Assembly (NCBI RefSeq): GCF_022458985.1
Contig: NC_061779.1
Span: forward strand, 14,553,001 to 14,617,000
Direction: 5' to 3'
DNA: 64,000 nt
Origin: Mugil cephalus
Taxonomy: Eukaryota; Chordata; Actinopteri; Mugiliformes; Mugilidae
In this document: in pieces, positions 39,716-52,900 of the stretch
Position numbering within the stretch: the stretch's first letter is position 1
Layout of the letters: each line of letters begins with the position of its first letter
Notes under the pieces: model-generated
Databases searched by the model: none
Told to the model about the DNA's origin: nothing
Seen by the model: the letters and a program-made list of their open reading frames with translations, nothing else
Program-made: the position numbers and the translations under genes

Positions 39716-40100
39716 TTTGATCAGTCAGGGTATTCCAGCTTCTTTTAGTTACTTACTTATGTACTTAGTTAGTCAACCTTTGTAGAAATGTGAAACTAAA
39801 ATCCTCAAATCCTCAACAAAAACTAAAGCCTGAGAAATTACTAACATGAACAAGGTTAGATAAAGGTAAGAGTCGTTAGGGCCTCACAACACAATGCACC
39901 CACAAGGCCTGATTATAATGGGATACTGCCATGCCATTTACACATGCAGGCATATGTCTACACTTTGACGTATTTCCATGTACAATAACGCCATTTATTT
40001 GTGCTGCGGCCTCTGAGGCAAGGGACCCTGCAAAGACTTTTGATGGACGTTGAATATGAATGTTTGAAGCCGCTGCTGGCACCGCCTCTGGTCTGTAAGT

Positions 40101-40747
40101 CAGCGCCGAGGGCTTGAATCACCCGTGGAAGGAAGAGGAAAACGAAGTTAACGCTGGTAGCTTGTAGCCTGGCTATGAACCCCTGAAACAGGAGAAAAAC
40201 ACTTAGCGCCAACACTCAAATGGCTATATAGCTAACTTGCCGGAGCTGTTAAACCTAACCGGGTCAAATGGTAAGCGTCCACCGCACTGATAAGCGATGA
40301 GTTCACTCGTTTTAACTGAATTATGTGCCAGGTAGCATGTTGCTAAGCTAGGTTGCTAACTTGCAGGCTCCTACGTCAGCTACACAAACGGCTGTCAAAT
40401 CACCGGCCGAGTTTTGATAAATGCAAGACGCATATTAGTCTGGCCGAAATGATAAGTTGCTTGTGATCTTTGTCCCTGTGTGTTTTGTCAAGAAACGGTT
40501 GCGTTAGCTGCAGAGACGCAGACCATGTCAACGTGTAGCATGCTAGCTGAAGCTAACGTTACTAGCACGGGTGACGTTTCCCAGCTACACACCTACTCAG
40601 CTCGTAAAACAACTACTTCTTTCGTGAACAGTTGTTTAAGCTCAGTCCACAGTGCCGGGTGTGAAATTGAAATTACCACAGAGAAATTATATATGAAGCT
40701 GATGCCGTTTTGTGTGTGTTTTTGCAGGTTTATGAGACTGAGCAGCC
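40101..40747 (+). promoter_or_regulatory. znf592 promoter, 5' UTR exon and first intron
   Basis: CpG-containing sequence precedes a donor (TCAAATG|GTAAGCG) at 40270/40271. The coding exon's acceptor is TTTTTGCAG with the exon starting at 40728. The main ATG at 40748 sits in a strong context, GCAGCCATGG. Splicing 40270 to 40728 creates an 11-codon u[14 protein letters not shown], that starts at the last three bases of exon 1 and ends 7 nt past the main start. Confidence 0.65.
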
Positions 40748-43700
40748 ATGGGTGACATGAAAACCCCAGATTTTGATGACCTCTTGGCAGCCTTTGACAT
40801 CCCAGATGCCCCGGGATTAGATGATAAAGAGCCCATCCAGGGGAGTCATGAAGAGCCGGAAAGTCAGCTGAAACACACAGGGATGTGCTTGGATGACAGC
40901 CTTTTGAGTCACCAAGCTATCACAACAGCCGATGTCCCCGCTGTGAGTGTTATTGTGAAAAACACAAGCCGGCAGGAGTTGTTGGAAGGTTTTGGTGACA
41001 GGCTTCACTCAGGACCAGCACTGCAAAATGGATTCAGGGGACAAGAGACCTCCATAAGCTCTGCTGAGACAATGAACACTGACTTCTCCAAATCATTTGC
41101 GTCTGCATTGAATGGGCAGAGTTCAAGAGATCTTCCTGGAAAGGCACCTGTCCAGCACAAACCTGATGGGACACCATTATTTTCCCAGCCACTTTCACAC
41201 TTTAGTCCCGTCTCCAGCCCTGAGTCTGAAGATACTCACTGTATTATAGATGAAATGCATTCAAAAAAAGAGACTCCCTGTTTTCCAGAAGCTTCAGTTT
41301 TGGTGGAACCCTCAGTCCCAGGAAATCCAAAACAAATGGACATGTTTGATAACGGTCCCAAGGACTCCGAAATTCACAAGGATGCTCAAAGGAACACAGC
41401 AGAAAGTAATAAAAGCGAGGAGCCCTCTGACATCTATGCCAGTAGCAAAACAGAGAAAACACCTAGAGTAGACCTGGCATTTACCCCACCAAGCAGAAAC
41501 CAGAACTTTGTTGACACCAATTGCAATTCAGTACCCACCGTTGATGCTTCCAACTCTTATTCACATGTCAAGTCTCAGACATCTAAATTTTCCTCCTGTC
41601 TCGAGGCCCTGGTGGCTCTTAATGCTAGAAAAGATCCCACCGAGCAGACGGGTCTCAGAGAGTCGTCAGTGGCTCAGAACGATTGCCTGAAAGCTAGTCC
41701 CAAGGTGCCCATATCCCCACGAAGCCCCAGAAGTCCTCTTGAAGCAGTGAAACGGTTAATGAAACCTTCTGATAGCCCCGTGAGCATCTGCAGTGATAGT
41801 AGCGGCAAAGCGTCCCCTGCAGTGGCATCTGGGTCGCCCCCAGCCATACCCAGAGTCAGAATCAAGACCATTAAAACCATGTCTGGTCAGATCAAGCGCA
41901 CGGTCACCAGCGTGCTGCCTGATTCAGAAACGGATGAAGTCCATTCTGCCTATGAATCCTCCCCGGCACAGAGTATGATTAGTGAAGATTCTTACTGTAA
42001 TGTGTCCCCACGTCAGTCTCACATTGTTGACAGCATTGTTGGAATACAGCCTAAAGGTAATCTAGCTAGTACATCTTCACCAAAGATTTTACGCAGAAGG
42101 TCTGAGGAAAACTCCAGCAGGTCAGGTATAAAACAGTCAACAACCATATTCCATAATACTAGTGGTTCTGTCAAAAGATCAGCTGCACACGTTAAGAAAC
42201 CAAAGAGAGGTTCAGCTGCAACGGGCCACACAGCAAGCACAAACTTCCTTCCGAAAGCAATGCACTTAGCTAGTCTAAACCTGGTCCCTCACAGTGTTGC
42301 TGCTTCAGTAACTGCACGGTCCACCTCCCACCAACAACACCAACACACACTCTCCTCCACTGTGTGCAGCACTGTCCCGTTAGTGCATCAAGTCAAAACA
42401 GCCAACCCTTCTCCCCGTGCTTCTATTCATAACACAGCTGCAGGAACCTTAAACAGACTTTTAAACAATGCCAACCCTGTGCCTACGTATGTTCCCAACT
42501 TGAACCCCCCTCCAGAGAGCAATATCAATCTTCCACCACGTGGATACTGCTGTCTCGAGTGCGGCGACTCCTTTGGAGTGGAGAGGAGTCTTGCGTTTCA
42601 TTACAGCAGGAGGAGCGTCCACATCGAAGTAGGATGTACACACTGCGCAAAGACGATGGTGTTCTTCAACAAGTGTGCCCTGTTGGCACACGCCCGGGAG
42701 CACAAGAACAATGGCACGGTGATGCAGTGCACGCAGCTCCATTTGAGACCCATATCTGAGGAACAAATGTTTGTACCCCTGAGCACCGAACCACTGAGTT
42801 TGGGCTCTTACACCCCGTCGTCGTCCCCGCAAAAAAATGAACCCGTCCTGCCCTTATATCCAGATACTCCCAGTCGCCACAGACTCCGCTGCCTGGAGTG
42901 TAACAAACAGTTACCAGACAACAAAGCACTCGCAGGCCATTACCAGAAGCCGTCAGAAGATGTGGAAGGACTAGTGAGTAAATGTTTCATTGAAATAATA
43001 AAAGATGACTGTTTTTTTTTTTTTTTTTTTTGTGAAAGGACCACAGTGATTTTGGACATGCTGTGTTTCCCAGCCTGTTTATGTGTCTCATCTTTAAGCC
43101 TCATGAAAACATCTTCAAATAGTGTTAAGTGCTTTGTTGGGGACTATTTTCAGCTGTGGATTAATACAGTTAATTGTGGTGCTTTAGTGACATCACAATG
43201 GAGTATGTGGTAGTGACTTCAGACTTGTACTTTAATCATTACACAAGAATCGGATCTGTTTTTAATTGTTTTTGTTGAGGTTTGTGGCCGGATAAATAAG
43301 CTGTATCAGGTTTTAGCTGCACAGACTAATGCTTATTTGTGGGACGGATTTCTATATATATAGAAGCAGACGTCACTACTTGTGCTTTTCATGTTTCCTA
43401 TTTGTCTTTTTTACGTTTCTGATTTTCTCCTTCCCAACACAGATTTGTAAAGCATGCTCAATGCTGTTACCCAACAAGTGCAGCTTCAGAGCTCACCAGC
43501 GTCTCCATGCACACAAGTCCCCTTACTGCTGTCCTGAGTGTGGTGCCCTGAGTCGTTCTGCAGACATACAGAAGCACGTCAAGGAAAACTGTCTGCACTA
43601 CGCTCGCAAGGCTTGGTACAAGTGAGTAGCAACAAATGCAGGCCGTGATAATAACTCGTTTTTTTTTTCAGGACAGTTTTACAAAAAATTTCCTTTTCTT

Positions 43701-46700
43701 CCAGATGTCTTCACTGTGATATGGTGTTCAGGACCCTTCAAGGACAGAAGACTCACATTGAAGAGAAACACTGTGAAGTCTTTTACAAGTGCTCTGTTTG
43801 TCCGGTTGCCTTCAAGACCTCTGAAAGCTGTGAAGCACATCTGAAAAATAAACACAGTGCTAGCAAAATATCTCCTCAGTGAGTTCACATGTCTTGTCCA
43901 GCCTGCTGAAAAGGTTTACGTTCCTGTTTTTTTAGTGTGTTGTTGTAACAGTTTTCCCTCTCTTTTACAGGTTAATCTTTAAGTGTTCGTGTGAGAAAAT
44001 CTTCAAGAAAAAGCAGTTACTGTTTCAGCACTTCCATCAAAATGCCAACAAGCGCGTTTCGTGCGTATTCAAGTGTCCAGAGTGCAACTCGGTCTTTCCA
44101 CATAAACAGCTGTTAATGCGTCACTTCAAGGTTAGTTTTCCTTGTTCTTATTCATTTACATATTATATATATATGAATGAATGGGGAGAGTTCATATAAC
44201 TTTTACGAGCTGCAGCTTTTTTTATGTACTGCAAATTGCTGTGCTCTGAATTTTATGTACTTCTAAAAAGAATAACAACCGATTCTTAGAATTTGTGTGA
44301 AAATTGTCTTGAAACTGACTGATTTTCCTTTTTTTTACATGATGTTTAACTAGTATCCTGATTATTACGTCAACATCTAATAGCATTTGAGTGCAATATA
44401 ATCGATTGACCTTAAAAAATAGTTTCCACTCACCTGTTTAAACCAAAGCTGAAGAAAACAAACAACAAAAATAAAACATTTCCATCATTATCGCCACATC
44501 TTCTTCCATTCTTTGAGCTACGACTGGTGCCCCTTTAATGACAAACCACATGGGGGAATTGCCGCCAGCATTTTGTGCCAAGCTTTCTAACTTGTTACGT
44601 GGAGTTTGTATATAAAACCAAAGGAATGTAACCATTCAGCACAGCTGAAAAGCAAGTATGGGAAGAAATTCTGCAAAACCTTGACAAAGATGGTTCAATA
44701 ATTAATTGCCATTCTTAGTTTGACACTCAATTGAAAGCTTACATTTCTCGATTGCGACAGAATTAATAACGAAAGCAACGGTTAAAATAATTATGAAATA
44801 TCCAGCAGCACTGTTCATGTTTCAGAACACTGCAAAACAGCTGCCAAATTGTGGTGAATATATAATGCATCTAATACTCCTAATATTTACACTATATTAT
44901 GTGATAGATGACATGATGGAGAGGATAAGGTGCAATATTTTAATCCTCATTTTTGCCTTGTGTTTCCTGGTTTTCAGAGTGTACATGTAGGTAACATGGC
45001 AGCAGAGACAGAGGACATCAGTAAAGAAACGGAGAAGCCAGACCGATACCAGGAGTCTGTCCAGCAGCAGAAGAGCCACCGTCCTGTCAAACACACGGAT
45101 GGTCCCCGAAAAAAGTCTGAACAGGATGGCAGACCTCGCATGAAACCCACCGGCTGGACGTGTGGGGAGTGTCTCCAGTTGTTCACTGACCGGGAATCCT
45201 ACGTTTCACATGTGAAGACGAGCCACGGAAAAGTAAGTGTGCAAGAGTGAGAGTGAAACGCAAAACAATTTGCAAAGCCTAAACCAACGTGTGCATTTCT
45301 TTACTGTACACGTCCCCTATGAAGGAGTGTTTGCTTAAAGGCCGTGTATTTTTTTTCTCTCGCTGATCTCTCTATTTCTATATGTTTTGCATTAGTTGCT
45401 CTAGAAATCTTTAAAAACATATATCCCTCCACACCGAAGTTGAGACATTTAAATACCATTAAATTCAATATTCTTCCATATTTTCTGCGGGTACAGTATG
45501 AGCTTTCTGTTTCAGGTTGAGCATTTTGTTTTGGTGGGAGAGCTAAACAGAAGATAAATCAATAAATTAGCCCCCACTCTTTTTTCCTGCATACTTATTC
45601 TTAACCTACCTGAAAAATAATTCAGATTAATTCAGAATTAGTGAAGTTAATAAGCCGCATCAGTCCATATTTACTCAGCCACTGCATTACTTTTTTGTAT
45701 CAACTGCTGCTTTATTTGATATATTATACATGATAAGTGAAAAGTCCTTTATTGTTGAGATAGCCAAAATAATTTGTTGCATGTTACTTATTGTCTGCTG
45801 TGTGACAGGTCTGACTGGTGTTTAAACCATTTTTGGATCTAGCATGTTTGCTGAAGTAATCTTATTACGTTCAGTACTGCAGTCTAGATAATTAGTCGCG
45901 GTTATATTGAGTTAATTGTAAGTAATAAAGTTATGTTGATTATGTGTAGATAATTAACTCAGACTTTCATGATCCTGATAACTATAGTTAATAACTGCAA
46001 TATAAGCATGTGAGGGACGTTTTTAAGCTTACTTTTCATCTTTTTATCTCAACAGTCGGTAAAGAAGTATCCCTGTCGACACTGTGAACAGTCCTTCAAC
46101 TCTGCCACCAGTCTGAGAAGACATATTCGTAACGACCATGATGGGAAAAGGAGAATTTACACTTGTTGGTAAGGTTTGAAAACATCTTAAAGTGGAAAGA
46201 TCCCTTTTTTGAATTAAGTTCCTTTTTAAATACATTTATTTTGTCCCCCCCAAACATTAGGTATTGCACGGATGCCAAGACAATATTCACATCAAGCGTG
46301 ATGTTGAAGAACCACATCAGTCTTATGCACGGAATTAAAAATCCTGATCTCAGCCAAATGCCAAAAACATCCATCCAAGAATACAAAAAGGCTTCGGGAA
46401 AGGTATTTTCCATTTCTTCACACACACACACACACAAAAAAAACAACACCTAAAGGCACAAATGCAAACGTCACACTGCTTTTTAACGTGTGATTCCTGT
46501 GACCTCCAGGGGACTGCTCCCGCGGTCGGCACGCAGGATCACACTGCTAGTCTGGAGGCTCCTTCGGCCAAACGTCTGAAGACTCAGTTCCGCTGTTCAA
46601 AGTGTGGCTTCGTGACGGACGACAGTGCAGAGTTCCAGCAGCATATACCTCAGCATAAAACTGATGAAAACACTCCTCAGTGCCTTCACTGTGGACTGTG

Positions 46701-46968
46701 TTTCACATCTGTGCTGTCTCTCAATAGACATCTTTTCATCGTGCACAAAATCAAAGATCCCGAGGAAGCGGAGGACAAGGGGAAGGAGGATAACCAGCCA
46801 TTTAGATCAGCAGGGGCTGATGAGGTAAATTACTTATTACCAGAGCTAAATGAATTTGAGCCCGTACAGGGAGAAGAGCCAGAAAGTCCTCACTGTATCA
46901 AGACCGCAGACTGTAATTTAACACCGAGCTCTCACTCTCAGACACAAGCAGTCTCTCTCCAGCAGTAA
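40748..46968 (+). CDS. znf592: znf592, C2H2 zinc-finger protein 592
   Basis: Eight coding exons total 1235 codons plus stop: 40748-42973, 43443-43621, 43705-43878, 43971-44130, 44978-45232, 46056-46168, 46261-46402 and 46510-46968. The N-terminus [20 protein letters not shown] is the ZNF592/ZNF687/ZMYND8-partner hallmark, and length and exon order fit human ZNF592 (about 1267 aa). The first exon is a long serine-rich segment ([49 protein letters not shown]). C2H2 fingers then follow at about residues 605-640 and 725-1170, including [29 protein letters not shown] and [13 protein letters not shown]592 is a nuclear regulator that works with ZNF687 and ZMYND8 on transcription. Its place near alpk3 and slc28a1 matches human 15q25. 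Confidence 0.96.
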
Positions 46969-48627
46969 GAGCTGCTGCAATTCTTCTTTAAAGCTGCTTA
47001 AAGATCTTCGGTGAAAGTCACAAAGGATGGTTGATGCTCGTCACAGAGGTGGTACAAAGATTTGCAGTCCTTTAATTTGAACATTTCAAGGTATCTGGAG
47101 ACAGTGCAGTATATTGAAGCAGATATTTAATAAAGAACAGTATTTTCATGTTACTTTTTTTTTTATATATAACCTTGCATGTCGGTAATATATTAATCTT
47201 GCCTTTCAGATACACCTGCACTCATACTACAACTGAAACATGTCTTTCTTTTCCTCATATGTTCCATCCACCCTGACTGAAGACTCAGGAATGTTTTAAT
47301 GTTTGTTTTAAGGTCTGGTATTAATTGATTTCAAAGTGAAGTGGGTGGATATTCACCTTTGTGACTGATTGTAATTTAAGTTGCTTTTTTTTTTTCAAAA
47401 AAAAAAAAAAAGAATATTATTTAATGCTACACACTATTACCTGAATAAAATTCAGGTTGCATTTTTATGCCATCAGTATGTTGCTAATAGTCTGCAACAC
47501 AAGAATTTTAGTCACCATGTATTACATAACTTGTTATATTTCATTTAAAATGTATGGTAAACAGTTAATGGAAAATGTTTCCTATGAGATCACCTACAAT
47601 TGTTCTGTTGCTAAACAGAGCCTAGTGAAGTTGGGCTACACAGAAGAACCAACACCTCTTTTGGGATTTTAAATGCTTTTGACTTTACTTGTATTTAACA
47701 TGTTTGATTTATTGATGCATGATTTGTACCAGTCCTGGCCTTTTTGATGTCATTTGTTCATTTTTTTTTTTTTTTATTTTTTTTTTTTCTCGTTGAGTGT
47801 TTGGGGGAAACAGAGAGGTATTAACACATGTGCTGCAGCAGTATTGAAAATACCTCAAATTTGCCAGAGTGTATTGTTTTCTGGCAAGCGAACAGTCAAT
47901 GTTATGTCAAATCAGGGTACATTGTTTTGGATAATCCAGAGCATGTGTAAGAGTGACGTAGGGATGCGTGTCAGAGAGAATGTGTTATAGATCAGGACTG
48001 GGTAGGATGAATGCATGCAGGTATTAGATCGGTTCTTACAATGGTGGACGCTTCTTCTCGGTGGGTTCTGGTTTGTGAAGCAGCTTCTCTTGTTTTGTAT
48101 TGACTACATGACAGTTCCTACCTCCACGGTAAATGGCAGTGATTGTTAAACATTGAAAGGCTTTGAGAGGTTGCAGTTAATCTCAGTGCAATGTATATAT
48201 ATATATATAAAAAAGACTGAAAAAAGTTTATAAAACTTGTATTATCCCATATTATTCAATTTTATAAATTATTTTGGGAATTATCTTAAGGCTTTATATG
48301 GTCATATTGACTTAATTTTCTATGTAAGTGCAGTATGAACTCTCTAATTCTCTGTTAGTCCTTAAAATCACCACACTGCAGCTGTTCTACTGCAGAGACC
48401 GAAAATAATTACTTGTTTGTGATTTGTTCTTTTGTAATGTTTGTTGGAAGACATTTGTACTTTTGATACTGTGTACAGTGAGGACTTGTATAGGAAAGTA
48501 ACATGTGTACATATACAGTAGCCAATGAAACCGGGATTCACAGCATTTCTTAAGCCATTACATCTGTTCAGCATGCAGTGGCCCATGTGCCTTGCTGTTA
48601 CGTTTACGTAAAGTACTTACAAATAAA
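46969..48627 (+). other. znf592 3' UTR
   Basis: AT-rich sequence without coding signs, ending at AATAAA (48622-48627). It contains homopolymer runs (47387-47411 and 47760-47790) and a short (AT)n tract near 48190. Short open frames inside it have no homology that I recognise. Confidence 0.65.
48622..48627 (+). terminator. znf592 poly(A) signal
   Basis: AATAAA 1.65 kb past the stop codon, and about 270 nt before the nmb TATA box. Confidence 0.5.
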
Positions 48628-48889
48628 TTGGTGCATTTAATTATATATGACGTTATCGTGTTTTGTGTTACGGACCAGCTCCAGGACGCTGAAGAGGAAA
48701 GTGTCCATTGACATTTGGGATGTGATAATTATGATAATTAGAGGGTTTGCGGTGAGGTCACACACTCTGATGTCGTCACAACAAATCAGAAAGGCGTAAG
48801 GCGCTCTAACGTGCGGCGTGCGTCCAATGAACAGCGACCACAGGCGTGTGTCTTCAGGCTATTTGAATATTTAGCCCGTCCTTTCTCGG

Positions 48890-48895
48890 TATAAG
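48890..48895 (+). promoter_or_regulatory. nmb TATA box
   Basis: TATAAG in GC-containing sequence lies 86 nt before the nmb start codon, the usual spacing for a TATA promoter with a short 5' UTR. Confidence 0.55.
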
Positions 48896-48975
48896 TGCCT
48901 GTCCCCAAAGTAAGACAAGAGCAAAGACACTTTTAATTGGCCAGCGGCAAATTGGATTCCAGCACATCTGAAGAA

Positions 48976-49553
48976 ATGAAATGCACCTTGACTAAGATGT
49001 GCAGAGGAGGTTTCCTGTCGTCTTTCATCCTCGTCTCCTACATCGCCGTGGCAACTGCAATGACTCTAGATCTAACTGAGCTGAGAAATAAAGTTTCAAA
49101 GCTCAAGGTGAATCCGAGAGGGAATCTGTGGGCAACAGGTGAGAAAATTAACTCCTATGTTGGCAAAATGGTTCATGTTTTTGGAAGTTTATTTTTTAAC
49201 ACTTAACATAGTTTATTTTATTTTTTTTCCCCAATAAGGACATTTCATGGGCAAGAAAAGCATTGTGGATAGTTCCTTTGTGGAGTCTGCTTTTGAAAAT
49301 CTAAACGATCCCACTGAAGTCAGAGATGCTGGTCCTCTGTACGGAGTGGAAGACCTGCAGTCGCTCATCATCCAGATGTTGCAAACGGCCCAGAAAACGC
49401 AACAAGAACAGGCTCTGGACATGTTAGTTTAAAATGATTACTTTTATTATTGCTATTATTCATTTTGTTATATAAAATGTTGTTAAGTGAATGATGTTTG
49501 TTTTTGTTGTTGTTGTTTTACAATGCATTAGAGAAGGAAGAGACCCTGTTTGA
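48976..49553 (+). CDS. nmb: nmb, neuromedin B precursor
   Basis: Preprohormone of the bombesin-family peptide neuromedin B, a secreted ligand of the NMB receptor (smooth-muscle, feeding and pituitary roles). The model is 48976-49138, 49239-49422 and 49532-49553, giving 122 residues, close to human NMB (121). A hydrophobic signal peptide covers about residues 11-29. The mature decapeptide GNLWATGHFM is residues 49-58, followed by Gly59 as amide donor and Lys60-Lys61 as cleavage site. An intron splits the Gly55 codon inside the bioactive peptide. The 3' end is uncertain: reading through exon 2 gives LDMLV and a stop at 49430-49432, whereas the GTTAGT donor joined to a good acceptor at 49531 gives LDIEGRDPV. 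The start could also be Met8. An AATAAA lies at 49616-49621. Confidence 0.9.
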
Positions 49554-49615
49554 GGAACATTTCAGGCAACAGTATGACATCCTGCTGATGAAGAGGAGAG
49601 GGTTTCTTCTTATGA

Positions 49616-49621
49616 AATAAA
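49616..49621 (+). terminator. nmb poly(A) signal
   Basis: AATAAA shortly after the nmb coding region and 336 nt before the kti12 start. Confidence 0.55.
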
Positions 49622-49956
49622 AACTCTTAATATAATAAATATGTTTGTTTTCTAATGTGATGCAATGTCTTGACACCATGTTTGAACCGTTTCTGTCGGT
49701 TTTCCACTTGTTTGTCATTTAAGATAAATTTCCGTTTATTAAAAAGCAAAGAAATAATTGGATTCGTTTCGTTCATAACTTTTAATAATAGTAGGTTGAT
49801 GATCAAATCATCCCTGTCGGGTTTATTGGGTTTGTGGCGCCCCCTGTTGGCTGATTGAAAAGAAAAAGGTTTAAGTTATCACATCCGGGGTGAAAGTGGC
49901 AACGTGCCTTTCCGCACATTTTGATGGTTTAGTTAATGTGATAATAAGCCTTAGTT

Positions 49957-52900
49957 ATGCCCCTCATAGTGATGTGTGGTTACCCCTGTAGTGGTAAAAC
50001 ACGAAGGGCAGAGGAGCTGAAGGTTCATTTTGAGGAGACAACTGAGCGAAAGGTTCATATTGTTGGAGAAGATGCCCTGGGCGTTGAGAGAAACACTGTT
50101 TACGCAGGCAAGTCAAGCTTCATTCACATGTTTGTTCATCAGCCTTACGTGATTCTGGTTGTTCCCCCTTTATATATAAAAAAAAGAAGTAAAGTTTCAG
50201 TTCTGCTTTAAAATCTCCCGACGTGATATGAGCCACATAATTACAGGTTACATTACCACTCTATGCTAACTGGAGCTAGGTTACGTTAGCTGTGGGAAAT
50301 GATGACAGGACCAGTTAGTCATATAAATTTAATTTATTTGGTGTGCCGAGAGATTAGAAATGGCATATACTGACGTCAGCGTGTGATTACGTGTTCGGCC
50401 GAGTATGTGTGTTAGCGAAATTTGTAGTAGCGTTAAATTAATGAAAATTTGAACGGAGTTTGGCGTGGTAATGTCTGAGTCACTTTTTCATTTCAAATCA
50501 TCTTATTACTAGCCGTCACGCAGCGAGATCACAGTATATTTCCTCTTTTATTACGACAACATATGCAGAACTATAATTTCCTTACAGTAAAACAATTGAA
50601 TAATTTCCCCATACGTTAAATAAACAGCCAGACAGACTTCAAAGACTTAAACTCTGCCAACTCCTGTATTAAACTTCCTGAATGTGTTACAGATTCCCAA
50701 AAGGAAAAAAATGTCAGAGCATCTCTGAAAGCTGAAGTAGAGAGGTGGGTTCGCACATTAATTTCACACATTTTTTCTTTAAATAATCACTGAATAAACT
50801 ATTATCTCATACATGTCAATTCTAATTTGTCTCCTGTTTAGGAAAGTCAACAAGGAGGACATAGTCATTTTGGACTCATTAAATTACATAAAAGGTACAT
50901 TTCAACAGCAAAAATAGGTAGTTTACGGATTCTATCTTTCACATTGAGATTTACCTTTAAATTTGAATTACAGGCTACCGCTATGAACTCTTCTGTCTCA
51001 TCAAACACACACAGACACCACATTGCCTGGTTAGTATCCACTAATCATTTACTTTTAAAAAGAGAAAAGAGTCTTTCTAATGCTACTTTTGCAGCTGAAG
51101 CTCATTTGTGACGTGCTGTCATTTGATGAAGGTGTACTGTTTGACATCAGATGAACAGAGCTCACTGTGGAACTCCAGCAGAGAAGCTGCCGATCAGTAC
51201 AACCAGGACATGTGAGTAAAAAGCATTTACTCATGCAGTATGTTGTAGGTGCATGTGTCAGGTAGCAAAATGAAAACCACTTTTGTGATTTCCCTCTGGT
51301 CCGGTTTGTTGTTTTGCAGCTTTGATGCATTAGTTCAGAGATTTGAGTCTCCTGACTCCAGAAACCGGTGGGACAGCCCGCTCTTCACTATCCTGAAAGA
51401 TGACACGCTCCCTTTTGAAGCCATTTCTGATGCTCTTTTCAAAAGAAAAGCTCCTCCACCAAACCAGTCTACCCAGAGTGTAAGTACATGCAGATGTGAT
51501 TCTTTACACGCTGTTGTTCTGAGCGCCGGTAACATGTTGATGTTGTTTTGTTTTTTTCCCCCCTCAGCAACCGTTGTCATCTACAAACTTCTTATATGAG
51601 TTGGACAAGATCACGCAAGACGTTTTAATGGTATGTGTGGTTTTTGATTTCTTTTCATTTATCAGTCACCTAGACTTATTCCTTGTTTTTCCTCAAACCA
51701 GATCGTTTCAGTTATGTCATATTTTAACAGACCAAAAAAAAAAATCAAAAATAAATGACAGAGGGGTTGTTTTCAGATAAACACAAAAAAACTCCTTTTC
51801 CACTATGCAAATACTCTCCTCGGTGAATAGAAAGGTAATGCAGCCCAGTCTCATATATTTGTCTTGGTACTTTATAACATAGACATAGACATGTCGCCCG
51901 AAAATCAATGTGTGCGTCACACCTTTTGATGTTAGCTGTTAAAGGTAATTAAGACAAAATTTACTGAATGTACTTTTATTTCATCAATAATCACCATTTT
52001 AACCTTGTCCCAATCACTCAATAAGCCATTTTGTGTGATGACGTGAATCCTTGAACTTTGTAAACATGGGAATTTCTCTAATGTCTGCCATTCAACCCGT
52101 ATGACGTAGTATAAGTAGCCAGTCAGGAGATCACTTTGACAGCCTATTGGCTAAAAGCATTTAGCAGAATGAAAGCATCAAATGGAGTCAATAGGGTGAC
52201 AAATAATTATGTGTCTGTGGTGTCTGCTAATCGCTTGTGGCCGACAGGAATCCGCTGCTCTGTCGCTTTAATTTGTAATGACCAACATCAGTTTATCAGC
52301 GCGTTATGTATTTGCCTTTCCCTCATTTTGTACCGAAGCATGAATTGCAGTGTTTTTACTCGTTGACTTTGTGTTTTTATTGAATGCTTTTATTGGACAC
52401 TCAAAACGATAGAGCAGCACAGACTTCATCAAGAAATAAACCGTCATAAACAAGAACTAGACAAATCTGAAGTTGGAGAAACCGATGGAATGGAATAATA
52501 GAAAAACGAGAGACGAGCAAATATCTGTGTGTGTACACGTGCGCCAGAACAGAGCCCATATACACTGATCAGAAATGACATCAAAACCTTAATGTGAATA
52601 ATGTTGATGATCTTATTACAATGTAACATTCCTCTGGAAAACCTGTGACCTGGTGTTCATGCAATGTTACTTTAATACCTTCCATCAAATGATCGAACCA
52701 AGAGAGTCTCCATTGTAACTGCATGAATCGTCAATCCAGATGTTCCTCAGCTAAGTGATGCATAGGTACCGAGCCATCCATCTGATGTAAAAGAAAAAAA
52801 AAAGCTTCCATATCAAGCCAGGCCGCCTTTTTGCTCCAGTTTTGATGCTCACGTGCCCAATGTAGGTGCTTTCAGTTGTGGGCTGACTGGTCCGCGGCTA

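Larger units (their letters stand above)
37147..40100. other. intergenic between transporter and znf592
   Basis: The divergently oriented transporter and znf592 genes flank this stretch, which includes the transporter promoter. It contains two interspersed-repeat fragments (37941-37998 and 39469-39715) and A-rich tracts near 37520-37555. Small open frames here lack splice sites and recognisable domains. Confidence 0.6.

Noticed and set aside
51087-51131. A stronger-looking acceptor (TTTTGCAG) upstream of kti12 exon 5
   Set aside because: Using it adds 37 nt and shifts the frame into a stop; the weaker site at 51131 gives a gapless match to human (HCLVYCLT).
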